Source: Silvanigrellaceae bacterium
Lineage (GTDB): Bacteria; Bdellovibrionota; Oligoflexia; Silvanigrellales; Silvanigrellaceae
Direction: 5' to 3'
DNA length: 5,044 nt
Assembly: GCA_947475135.1 (NCBI GenBank)
Contig: CANJMU010000074.1
Location: forward strand, 1-5,044
Shown: piece by piece, positions 1 through 4,983 of the stretch
Position numbering within the stretch: the stretch's first letter is position 1
Layout of the letters: each line of letters begins with the position of its first letter
The notes under the pieces: model-generated
What the model was told of the DNA's origin: nothing
What the model saw: the letters and a program-made list of their open reading frames with translations, nothing else
The model's database searches: none
Made by a program: the position numbers and the translations under genes

Positions 1-724
1 AGTTGTAAGGTGTATTTATATTTTTAAGCACTAAGGAAATATGAGTCGAATTGGGCTTATAAAGGATAAAAGTGGCAGCAACATCTGCGCCAATGGCAAC
101 TCCTTTTTTTTCATTGTCATCGATGAATGCGGAACTTTCTTTTGCTGCGTAATTTGTTGCTAAATTTATTGCGGTATCGTCTATTTTAACTTGTGTTTTA
201 TCGATGACTTTACCTGTAATTCCAATTAATAAACGATTTTTAATAGGTGGTAATGAAAGGCCTAGGTTAAAGCTGTTGTAGCTCATTGCATTCACATGAT
301 AAGTTTCGTTAGCGGTGTCCTTTTCGGTTCTGTATAAGGCAACATCATTGGAAGTCAAGAAACCAAATGCAAACCATTTAAATGCGGCGCCAGAAGAATT
401 GCTTGCAGAATAATAAGATGGATTTTCTGTCAGTTTTTGGAGAGAAGTCACTGTGTCGCTGGATTCTGAAAAACTTGGTGGATACGAAGAAGCTGTGGCT
501 GTTACGTTAAGAAGTGAAATTTCATTCAGCATTTTTGGGCTTAGGGATAAAACAGATGGGTTATCATACAAAGACTCAACGCCATGCGGATTTGCTAATC
601 CTGCTCCACCTTGCCCTAAAAACCATGGGGAACGGTATTCATAAAAAAAAGGCGCAGCTTGCAAATCTGCGAAAGTAAAAATAAAGAAACAGAGAAAAAG
701 AAATACTTTTAAAATTCGCTTCAT
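1..724 (-). CDS. Outer-membrane beta-barrel protein, FadL/PorV/TraF_2-like (partial, C-terminus beyond left edge)
   Basis: An open frame of 241 codons starts at ATG 724-722 and is still open at the left edge, so only the N-terminal part is present. Residues 1-23 look like a Sec signal peptide: MKR, then a Phe/Leu/Ile-rich core (4-18), then a cleavage site after LQA (21-23). The mature protein opens with GQGGAGLANPHGVESLYDNP (37-56). This is the Gly-rich strand followed by Asn-Pro that marks FadL, PorV/PorQ and TraF_2-type outer-membrane barrels. Later segments alternate polar and hydrophobic residues, and SLVLKNINTP near residue 230 resembles the GLVxKNL strand of TraF_2/PorV proteins. The likely location is the outer membrane; the cargo is unknown, and family members range from fatty-acid uptake to secretion shuttles. 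AAAGG at 732-736 (minus) sits 7-8 nt before the ATG and supports this start. It is divergent from the aminotransferase gene. Family-level call fairly sure, exact subfamily not. Confidence 0.75.
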   Translation of the reverse strand, partial: MKRILKVFLFLCFFIFTFADLQAAPFFYEYRSPWFLGQGGAGLANPHGVESLYDNPSVLSLSPKMLNEISLLNVTATASSYPPSFSESSDTVTSLQKLTENPSYYSASNSSGAAFKWFAFGFLTSNDVALYRTEKDTANETYHVNAMSYNSFNLGLSLPPIKNRLLIGITGKVIDKTQVKIDDTAINLATNYAAKESSAFIDDNEKKGVAIGADVAATFILYKPNSTHISLVLKNINTPYN

Positions 725-730
725 TCTTTT

Positions 731-737
731 ACCTTTC
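731..737 (-). promoter_or_regulatory. Ribosome-binding site of the minus-strand barrel gene
   Basis: On the minus strand this reads GAAAGGT, with the AAGG core about 7 nt before the ATG at 724. It fixes the start of the partial outer-membrane protein gene, and no competing upstream ATG lies in frame within the intergenic region. Confidence 0.55.
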
Positions 738-743
738 ATTTAA

Positions 744-775
744 AATAAGAATCCTTTGGTAGGAGATACCTTATT
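744..775. promoter_or_regulatory. Dyad symmetry in the divergent intergenic region (candidate operator)
   Basis: Two nested inverted repeats share one centre near 759-760. The outer arms are AATAAG (744-749) and CTTATT (770-775); the inner arms are TCCT (752-755) and AGGA (761-764) around the loop TTGGT. The element sits midway between two divergently transcribed genes, where a regulator could control both. The AGGAG inside it is not a ribosome-binding site for the plus-strand gene because it lies about 38 nt from that ATG. It could also form a hairpin in the leader of either transcript. Function is inferred from position only. Confidence 0.35.
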
Positions 776-777
776 AT
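772..777 (+). promoter_or_regulatory. Possible -10 box for the aminotransferase/rsmD operon
   Basis: TATTAT differs from the sigma70 -10 consensus at one base and lies 25 nt before the ATG at 803, implying a short leader. No convincing -35 hexamer lies 16-18 nt upstream; that space is taken by the dyad symmetry, which would suit an activator- or repressor-controlled promoter. AT-rich sequence produces such hexamers by chance, so confidence is low. Confidence 0.25.
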
Positions 778-792
778 TTAACAACTTTTCTT

Positions 793-797
793 GGGGA
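793..797 (+). promoter_or_regulatory. Shine-Dalgarno site that decides the start at 803
   Basis: GGGGA ends 5 nt before ATG 803-805. A TTG at 791 is in frame and would add four residues, but it overlaps this site and has no good site of its own. The ATG is therefore the better start. Confidence 0.6.
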
Positions 798-802
798 ATA
801 GA

Positions 803-1666
803 ATGACTTTCAATGATCCTGTGACAGTTAACTTACAAGGTAAAATTGTACCTCTTCGCGAAGCAAAAATTTCTTTATTTGATAGGGGCTTTTTGTTTGG
901 GCATTCTTTGTTCGAAACGATGCTTGTCAAAAATTTTAAAGTTGTGAATTGGGATTTGCATTATCAAAGACTTTTGAATGGCGCTCAAAAAATAAATATT
1001 CCGTTATTTTCTAGAAATGAAATTGAAGAATATATTAAGGAAACAATAAATAAACACGTTGAAATTTACAAGGACACAGAATCTAAAATAAGTCTTCGTC
1101 TTATTGTTACCGGCGGAATCTCTCTTAATTTGTATGAAGAAATAGAGAATTTAGAGCCTCAGATTTATCTTATTTGTCGAAATATTCTTCCATTTTCAAA
1201 TGAAAAACGACAACATGGTTTTAAGCTGAAAACATTTTTAGATGAGCGTTCAAAATCTTTTGTAACAGTAAAGTCTTCGAACTATTTATTTAATTATTTA
1301 ACATTAAATCAAGCCAAAAAAGATGGTTTTGATGAAACTCTTTATTACAATTTAAATGAAAATTTTACAGAATCTTCGACGTCTAATTTTGTGTGGATTC
1401 AAAATAATATATGGTATTCTTGCCCTTCCGAGGAAAATTGTTTATCTGGGACAACATTATTACAATTAAAGGAAACCCTAGAAAAAAATAATGTTTTATT
1501 TCAGTGGAAATCTTTACCAAAAAATAAATTAAATTCTCAAATACAATGTTGTTTGGTATCGTCCGTCCGTGGTCTTGTTCCTGTTTGTCAAATTGATGAT
1601 GTGACCTTAGAAACAGAACCATTTTTCACCCGATGGAAATTTATGATTCAGGAATTTTTAAATTAA
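803..1666 (+). CDS. Class IV PLP-dependent aminotransferase / aminodeoxychorismate lyase-like protein
   Basis: This 287-residue protein belongs to fold-type IV PLP enzymes, which include branched-chain aminotransferase (IlvE), D-amino acid transaminase and 4-amino-4-deoxychorismate lyase (PabC). Visible landmarks are DRGFLFGHSLFET (27-39), the family's N-terminal signature; RLIVTGG (99-105); K157 in TVKSSNYL, the expected PLP Schiff-base lysine; TESSTSNF (189-196), the PLP-side signature with E190; and SGTT (215-218), which matches the phosphate-binding G-[IVT]-T turn. SSVRGLVPV (253-261) matches the C-terminal TNSxxGxxPV segment common in PabC-like members. Length is typical. Deviations are H34 where Asp is usual after Gly, and TGG in place of the frequent TRG. 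The substrate cannot be read from sequence: ADC lyase (folate synthesis) is slightly favoured by the C-terminal segment, an amino-acid transaminase is the alternative. It is the first gene of a probable operon, with rsmD 15 nt downstream. Confidence 0.85.
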   Translation: MTFNDPVTVNLQGKIVPLREAKISLFDRGFLFGHSLFETMLVKNFKVVNWDLHYQRLLNGAQKINIPLFSRNEIEEYIKETINKHVEIYKDTESKISLRLIVTGGISLNLYEEIENLEPQIYLICRNILPFSNEKRQHGFKLKTFLDERSKSFVTVKSSNYLFNYLTLNQAKKDGFDETLYYNLNENFTESSTSNFVWIQNNIWYSCPSEENCLSGTTLLQLKETLEKNNVLFQWKSLPKNKLNSQIQCCLVSSVRGLVPVCQIDDVTLETEPFFTRWKFMIQEFLN

Positions 1667-1681
1667 AAAAGAGTTTATTCT

Positions 1682-2254
1682 ATGAGAGTTATTGCAGGAA
1701 AATACAAAGGAATTCCGCTTGTAACATCAGAGGGGAATTCAACGCGCCCAACTTCAGATAGGGTGAAGGAAAATATTTTTAATATTCTTGGCCATGATTT
1801 AACAGATATTTTTTTTATTGATTTATTTGCCGGAAGTGGCGCCATAGGAATTGAAGCCTTAAGTCGTGGCGCAAAAAAAGTTTTTTTTGTTGAAAATAAT
1901 AAAAAATCAATTCAGTGTCTTGAAAAAAATTTAAAAAAAATAAATGCCGCTCAAAATGATTACAATATTTATTCTATGAGTGTTTCGTCGTTTTTAGAAA
2001 AATTTAAAGAAACAATAAGGAAACATAAAGATCTCATTATTTTTGCAGACCCGCCTTATGAATCCGAATGGTATGCAAATTGTTTGTCTGAAATTGATGC
2101 TCTTTGTGAAGTGTCAACAGTATTGCTTATAGAAAAAAGCGCAGAAAAAAAACATATTTATGTGAACACCCATGAAAACTGGGAACTTGAACAAGAGCGA
2201 AAGTATGGAAAAACGGTTGTTCAGTTTTGGAGAAAAGTAACGTATCCTATTTAG
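1682..2254 (+). CDS. rsmD: 16S rRNA (guanine(966)-N(2))-methyltransferase RsmD
   Basis: RsmD transfers a methyl group from S-adenosylmethionine to N2 of G966 of 16S rRNA (E. coli numbering) in the 30S subunit. The 190-residue length is normal for the family. The protein begins MRVIAGKYKG (1-10) and carries TRPTSDRVKE (21-30), the RsmD N-terminal signature. DLFAGSGAIGIEALSRGA (47-64) is the Rossmann SAM-binding motif I, E71 is the acidic residue at the end of strand 2, and DPPY (123-126) is the catalytic motif IV of N-methyltransferases. KYGKTVVQFW (174-183) matches the family's C-terminal KxYGxT strand. The ATG at 1682 follows a purine-rich AAAAAAGAG (1665-1673), a weak ribosome site that overlaps the stop of the upstream aminotransferase gene, so translation may be coupled. 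Many bacteria have coaD next to rsmD; here a TPR lipoprotein gene follows instead. Confidence 0.95.
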   Translation: MRVIAGKYKGIPLVTSEGNSTRPTSDRVKENIFNILGHDLTDIFFIDLFAGSGAIGIEALSRGAKKVFFVENNKKSIQCLEKNLKKINAAQNDYNIYSMSVSSFLEKFKETIRKHKDLIIFADPPYESEWYANCLSEIDALCEVSTVLLIEKSAEKKHIYVNTHENWELEQERKYGKTVVQFWRKVTYPI

Positions 2255-2277
2255 ATAGAAACCTAAAAATCTAAATA
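2248..2277 (+). repeat. Perfect 9-bp inverted repeat across the rsmD stop
   Basis: TATTTAGAT (2248-2256) and ATCTAAATA (2269-2277) are exact reverse complements around a 12-nt spacer. The left arm contains the rsmD TAG stop, and the right arm ends 2 nt before the GAGGG ribosome-binding site of the next gene. The arms hold only one G:C pair each and no T-tract follows, so it is not a standard intrinsic terminator. It may be an mRNA hairpin that modulates or couples translation of the lipoprotein gene, or a protein-binding dyad. Confidence 0.5.
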
Positions 2278-2279
2278 TC

Positions 2280-2284
2280 GAGGG
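2280..2284 (+). promoter_or_regulatory. Ribosome-binding site for the GTG-started lipoprotein gene
   Basis: GAGGG ends 5 nt before GTG 2290. The next residues form a lipoprotein signal peptide of normal length only if translation begins here, which supports the unusual start codon. Confidence 0.55.
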
Positions 2285-2289
2285 TAAAC

Positions 2290-3102
2290 GTGAAACTTTA
2301 CTTGTTTTTATTTGTTACTTTATTTTTTATTAATGCTTGCGTTTCTCAGGTCGATGAGAGTTCAACTTTAAGTCATTTTATTATTAACGGAAATGAACAG
2401 GCGAAAAATGGTTATTTTTATCAAGCTCTTGATGAGTATCAAAAAGCCTATGATATCAATCCAAATTACGAAATACTTTTGCGTAATATGGCAATCGTCA
2501 ATGTAAAAATTCATGAATATAAAAAATCGTTAGAGTTTTTTAGTCAGGTCAAAAATCAGTATTTTGATGACGAGGAATTTTTTTATTACTACGGAGAGGC
2601 CTTTCGGGCCCTAGATTTTCAGTCGGAAGCGATTGAATGTTATAAAAAAGCAATAGCAATTTCGAGTGATGATTTGAGGCCTAAAAAGTCCTTAGCGTTT
2701 CTGTATTATCAGCGCGGTGAAATATCCTTGTCCGAAAAGATGATTTTATCGGTTTACGAAGAAGATAAAAATGATTTGCAAGCCATGACGATTTTAGGAA
2801 AAATATACAACCAGAAAAAAATGTATGCAGAAACCATTTTAACATTCACAAATTTTGAAAAAACTCATTTTAAGGTTTTTGGTGAAGATTTTTCTCAGAA
2901 TGAAAAGGAAAGATCGAATTTATTAAACATATTAGGGGAAGCCTATATTGGTCAGGGTTCTTGTGAAAAAGGACTTTCGCTTTTTAAGCTTGCGACAGAT
3001 ATCAAGCCTCATTTAAACCCAAATCTAGCGAATACGACCCGGTGCAATTTAAAAGAAATTCAAAGTTTAAATGCTATCGATAATTATCATCATCTAAAAT
3101 AA
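2290..3102 (+). CDS. TPR-repeat lipoprotein (exported, membrane-anchored)
   Basis: The protein has 270 residues and a GTG start. Residues 1-17 form a lipoprotein signal: MK, a Leu/Phe core and the lipobox INAC with C17 as the lipidated residue. The rest reads as about six tandem tetratricopeptide repeats at roughly 31-62, 63-95, 96-129, 130-163, 164-197 and 210-243. The clearest are QALDEYQKAYDINP (45-58), EAIECYKKAIAI (113-124) and LGEAYIGQGSCEKGLSLF (215-232). TPR superhelices bind other proteins, so this is probably a scaffold or assembly factor at the periplasmic face of the inner or outer membrane. Size, lipid anchor and six repeats resemble the type IV pilotin PilF/PilW, but no pilus gene is visible and generic TPR lipoproteins look alike, so I give no symbol. 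C225 and C252, the only Cys of the mature region apart from C17 and C117, could form a disulfide. It is the third gene of the aminotransferase-rsmD cluster, 35 nt after rsmD. Confidence 0.85.
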   Translation: MKLYLFLFVTLFFINACVSQVDESSTLSHFIINGNEQAKNGYFYQALDEYQKAYDINPNYEILLRNMAIVNVKIHEYKKSLEFFSQVKNQYFDDEEFFYYYGEAFRALDFQSEAIECYKKAIAISSDDLRPKKSLAFLYYQRGEISLSEKMILSVYEEDKNDLQAMTILGKIYNQKKMYAETILTFTNFEKTHFKVFGEDFSQNEKERSNLLNILGEAYIGQGSCEKGLSLFKLATDIKPHLNPNLANTTRCNLKEIQSLNAIDNYHHLK

Positions 3103-3107
3103 AAAAG

Positions 3108-3136
3108 TTGATTGCAAGAAAGTCTGCTTTTAGGTT
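3108..3136 (+). promoter_or_regulatory. Possible sigma70-type promoter for the DUF507 gene
   Basis: TTGATT (3108-3113) and TAGGTT (3131-3136) are separated by 17 nt. They keep TTGA of the -35 consensus and the first, second and last bases of the -10 consensus. A start near 3143 would give a leader of about 80 nt before ATG 3222. No intrinsic terminator is visible after the lipoprotein gene, so read-through from upstream is also possible. The rest of the 119-nt gap contains only a short near-palindrome TTCTT-T-AAGAA (3156-3166) and a TTGACT with no suitably spaced -10. Confidence 0.3.
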
Positions 3137-3221
3137 AGAGTGCGTGCCAGGTCCATTCTTTAAGAACAGATCTTTTGTTGCTATCCTTGACTGATAATAC
3201 AACCATAAAAGTGAGTTTATT

Positions 3222-3812
3222 ATGAAACTTTCCTCTGAGCAAATTGAACGACTTTCTGATAGAGTTTTTCAGGTTTTAAGAATATCTGGATATGTTGATT
3301 TTGATAAAAATATAGATGATCGTATTGAAGAAAAAACCTTAGACGTGATTAACGATGTTTTAGATGAGGACTCTCGAACAGAAGACAAACTTTCGCGGGA
3401 AGCGGAAAGATTGGTGCAAAGTCAAAGCCAAATTGCGAAATCTTCTGGAAAAACCTTTGAAGCTCTTGTGGAAGAAGTGAAAATAAGACTTGCAAAGTCA
3501 AAAAGTTTTATTTTGGGTGATGTTCCGGAACGATCGGACGTCCTTGCGGAAAAAATATTTAAACAACTTTGGAAACTGGATGCCCTCGATTTTTTTGCAG
3601 AGGATTTTAAGGTTACCAATTGTATGGCTCGGGCTATTCATCGTTTTCGTATTGAAGATGACAGAATTTTGGAAGCCGTAGAAAAACTTGCCTCTAAAAA
3701 AATTGATGACGAGCCTTATTCGCACTCTTGGTGCATGGTTTTTGACAAGCAATATGCTGAAGTCATCAAAAAAATTGTGAATCAAAAAGATGATTTAGCA
3801 GAAGGCGCCTAG
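3222..3812 (+). CDS. DUF507 family protein, apparently a tandem two-copy form
   Basis: Residues 1-98 fit the DUF507 pattern: MKLSSEQIERLSDRVFQVL (1-19), an acidic helix ending in DVLDEDSRTEDKLSREAERL (45-64), and VKIRLAKSKSFIL (86-98), which matches the VKxKLAxxxGFIL ending of single-domain members of roughly 90-100 residues. DUF507 proteins occur mainly in former Deltaproteobacteria and Aquificae and have no established function. The second half (about 108-187) looks like a diverged second copy: LAEKIFKQLWKLDALDFF (108-125) parallels LSDRVFQVLRISGYVDF (11-27), and IEDDRILEAVEKLASKK (144-160) parallels SRTEDKLSREAERLVQSQ (51-68). The protein is charged and mostly helical, without signal peptide or membrane segment, so cytoplasmic. 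The ATG follows AAGTGAG (3209-3215) at 6 nt, a modest ribosome site. The family assignment rests on pattern memory and is good; the duplication is inference. Confidence 0.8.
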   Translation: MKLSSEQIERLSDRVFQVLRISGYVDFDKNIDDRIEEKTLDVINDVLDEDSRTEDKLSREAERLVQSQSQIAKSSGKTFEALVEEVKIRLAKSKSFILGDVPERSDVLAEKIFKQLWKLDALDFFAEDFKVTNCMARAIHRFRIEDDRILEAVEKLASKKIDDEPYSHSWCMVFDKQYAEVIKKIVNQKDDLAEGA

Positions 3813-3876
3813 GCCCAGAATCGTGCACTGGTACACGAGGAAACCGAGTTCCAGTGACAACGGAGAAAATTGGGTT
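3812..3876 (+). ncRNA. Predicted rod-like RNA structure downstream of DUF507 (3' UTR element or small RNA)
   Basis: A GC-richer island in AT-rich DNA folds by eye into one long hairpin. From outside in, GGCCCA (3812-3817) pairs with TGGGTT (3871-3876) using two G-U pairs. CGTG (3822-3825) pairs with CACG formed by 3858-3862 around a bulged A. CACTGG (3826-3831) pairs perfectly with CCAGTG (3851-3856). AC-A-CG (3833-3837) pairs with CG-A-GT (3845-3849) across an A-A mismatch, closing a loop of AGGAAAC. It begins at the last base of the DUF507 stop codon. No T-run follows directly, so it does not look like a standard intrinsic terminator. It does not match tRNA, 4.5S, 6S, tmRNA, RNase P or riboswitch consensus known to me. 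It may be a 3' UTR stabiliser, an attenuator or an independent RNA. Confidence 0.4.
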
Positions 3877-3897
3877 AGGAAAGAGGTCTCATACAAT
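3870..3897 (+). promoter_or_regulatory. Possible promoter of the exported-protein gene
   Basis: TTGGGT (3870-3875) and TACAAT (3892-3897) are 16 nt apart; the -10 hexamer is one base from consensus. Transcription would start near 3904 and give a leader of about 100 nt before ATG 4003. A perfect TTGACA at 3906-3911 lies nearby but lacks a -10 box at 16-18 nt, so it seems less likely. Weak -35, moderate -10. Confidence 0.3.
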
Positions 3898-3928
3898 ATA
3901 TTTTTTTGACAGACAAAAGCCCCCCTTG

Positions 3929-3977
3929 AATTTTTTATTAATATTGGACAAAGTAACAATAAATAATAAAAAAATTT
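3929..3977 (+). repeat. Long imperfect AT-rich inverted repeat before the exported-protein gene
   Basis: The left arm at 3929-3946 (AATTTTTTATTAATATTG) and the right arm at 3957-3977 (from CAATAAATAAT onward) are nearly reverse complements, with two mismatches and extra A residues, around a 10-nt centre. The element ends 14 nt before the Shine-Dalgarno site of the next gene. Only one G:C pair is present, so RNA stability would be modest; it could serve as a protein-binding site or simply reflect base composition. Confidence 0.3.
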
Positions 3978-3990
3978 CATGAAAATTGCC

Positions 3991-3998
3991 GGGGAGGT
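3991..3998 (+). promoter_or_regulatory. Strong Shine-Dalgarno site that decides the start at 4003
   Basis: GGGGAGGT is the best ribosome-binding site in the window and ends 4 nt before ATG 4003. An in-frame ATG at 3979 lies upstream of it with no ribosome site of its own and would put this site inside the coding region, so 4003 is preferred. Confidence 0.8.
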
Positions 3999-4002
3999 CT
4001 TT

Positions 4003-4953
4003 ATGTTACGAAGAAGTTTCATACAAAATTCTTTGACAGCAGCGACTTTTAATTTATTCTCTATGGAATCCAATGCCGATGAAAATTCATTCGACGGCGG
4101 ATTTTTAGATCAAGACAGTGACGGTTCCATTAACTTTTACTCCCATGATTTTCAAGAAAATGTTTTTTATAAAAAGCAATTATTTGAGGATGGTTTTTTA
4201 TTGAATTCGGAAAACAAGGCAATTTATAAGAAAGAAAATTTGTTTCTGTTTCCTTACAATCATCCTAAAATAAATTCCAATCTCATGATTTCTATGGAAT
4301 TTAACGCGCAGGAAAAAAAAATATCTCAATTTCATTTTTTAAATGTTTTACCAGAATCGCAAAATTTTGAATTTTTGTATACTTATGCAACAACTGAAAA
4401 TGAACTTCACGGAAAAGAAGAATTAAAATTATTGTTTGATAATTCATTTGATAGCAATAATATTGCAACGATATTTTATTTAGATAAGGAAACATACAAG
4501 GTTGGTTCTTTTCAAAAAACGAAAAACGGATCTCAACTTTGTTTTCAAACAATTTGTGATTTAGGTGAATTATCTGCGCAATTTCTAACCGCATCCTGGC
4601 ATGGTCCTTACCACGATTTGATTGGTCAAGAAAAAAATGTGTTTTTTGCTGTGCAAGAAGGTGTTGGAATTTATTTTTTCCAATTTGATGGAGAAAGTAT
4701 TCATTTATTAACCCAAATTGAGCACAATCAAAATTTTGAAAATTTCACCTATTATTTTCCAAAATTGACAGAAAATAATTTAGAAGAAAATAAAACTCGT
4801 TTTTTTAGCGTCATTGTTTCCCATGCCCCGCAAGGAATTTCGTCGTCCCCTTCAGCATTGATGTTGACGTCAGACACTGGAGTCCATTTTTTATCTTACA
4901 ACCTAAAGTCCCAGAATTTTACATACCAGGAATATTTGGATAGGGTATTTTAA
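4003..4953 (+). CDS. Exported protein of unknown function with twin-arginine-like leader
   Basis: I do not recognise this 316-residue protein. Its N-terminus MLRRSFIQNSLTAATFNLFS (1-20) resembles a Tat leader (RRxF, then a short, weakly hydrophobic segment) and SNA (23-25) gives a plausible signal-peptidase site, so it is probably periplasmic or secreted; a Sec route is possible. DQDSDG (37-42) has the DxDxDG spacing of calcium-binding loops. The rest is rich in Phe, Tyr and Asn with many alternating short segments such as VGIYFFQFDG (221-230) and GVHFLSYNL (293-301), suggesting a beta-rich fold, perhaps a propeller of FG-GAP/VCBS type, which is a guess. C180 and C185 (CFQTIC) are the only cysteines and could form a disulfide in the periplasm. 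No catalytic motif was seen. It has its own strong ribosome site and lies 190 nt after DUF507, so it is probably transcribed separately. Confidence 0.7.
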   Translation: MLRRSFIQNSLTAATFNLFSMESNADENSFDGGFLDQDSDGSINFYSHDFQENVFYKKQLFEDGFLLNSENKAIYKKENLFLFPYNHPKINSNLMISMEFNAQEKKISQFHFLNVLPESQNFEFLYTYATTENELHGKEELKLLFDNSFDSNNIATIFYLDKETYKVGSFQKTKNGSQLCFQTICDLGELSAQFLTASWHGPYHDLIGQEKNVFFAVQEGVGIYFFQFDGESIHLLTQIEHNQNFENFTYYFPKLTENNLEENKTRFFSVIVSHAPQGISSSPSALMLTSDTGVHFLSYNLKSQNFTYQEYLDRVF

Positions 4954-4966
4954 AATTATTAAATAT

Positions 4967-4983
4967 GTTTTTTTGTTTTTTTG
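4967..4983 (+). repeat. Tandem G-T7 repeat in the 3' flank of the exported-protein gene
   Basis: Two exact copies of GTTTTTTT followed by another G lie 13 nt after the stop. The U-rich transcript could help release RNA polymerase, and the palindrome ATTTTAAAAT (4947-4956) overlaps the stop, but there is no GC-containing stem, so a terminator call is weak. The rest of the 91-nt right flank is AT-rich. It holds no gene or clear signal, apart from a TATAAT on the minus strand at 5009-5014 without a correctly spaced -35. Confidence 0.4.

Noticed and set aside
453..644. Plus-strand open frame of 63 codons
   Set aside because: It lies antisense to the signal-peptide-bearing barrel gene, whose protein has recognisable family motifs; the plus-strand product has none and no good ribosome site.
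2598..2610. GGCC-TTTCG-GGCC hairpin inside the TPR lipoprotein gene
   Set aside because: It lies in coding sequence at the well-conserved GEAFRAL segment of a TPR; codon choice explains it, and there is no T-run.
3141..3155. Segment TGCGTGCCAGGTCC resembling part of 4.5S/SRP RNA
   Set aside because: The conserved GGAAGGAAGCAG-type loop is missing and no flanking helix forms.
3422..3785. Several open frames inside DUF507 on both strands
   Set aside because: They are out-of-frame shadows of the DUF507 gene, without start signals or family features.
3812..3876. tRNA or known riboswitch in the structured island
   Set aside because: There is no cloverleaf, no GTTCRANTC T-loop and no CCA end, and no match to c-di-GMP, TPP, cobalamin, preQ1 or fluoride riboswitch core sequences.
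3904..3918. Small hairpin TTTTG-ACAGA-CAAAA as a terminator for DUF507
   Set aside because: The stem has one G:C pair and is followed by GCCCCCC rather than a T-tract; it also overlaps an unrelated TTGACA.
3795..4073. Minus-strand open frame of 92 codons with a hydrophobic stretch
   Set aside because: It starts at TTG without a ribosome site, overlaps both the end of DUF507 and the leader of the exported protein, and covers the structured intergenic region. The hydrophobicity follows from AT-rich sequence read antisense.
4301..4594. Minus-strand open frame of 97 codons inside the exported-protein gene
   Set aside because: It is antisense to a gene with a strong ribosome site and a signal peptide; its Phe/Ile/Lys-rich product is typical of AT-rich antisense reading.
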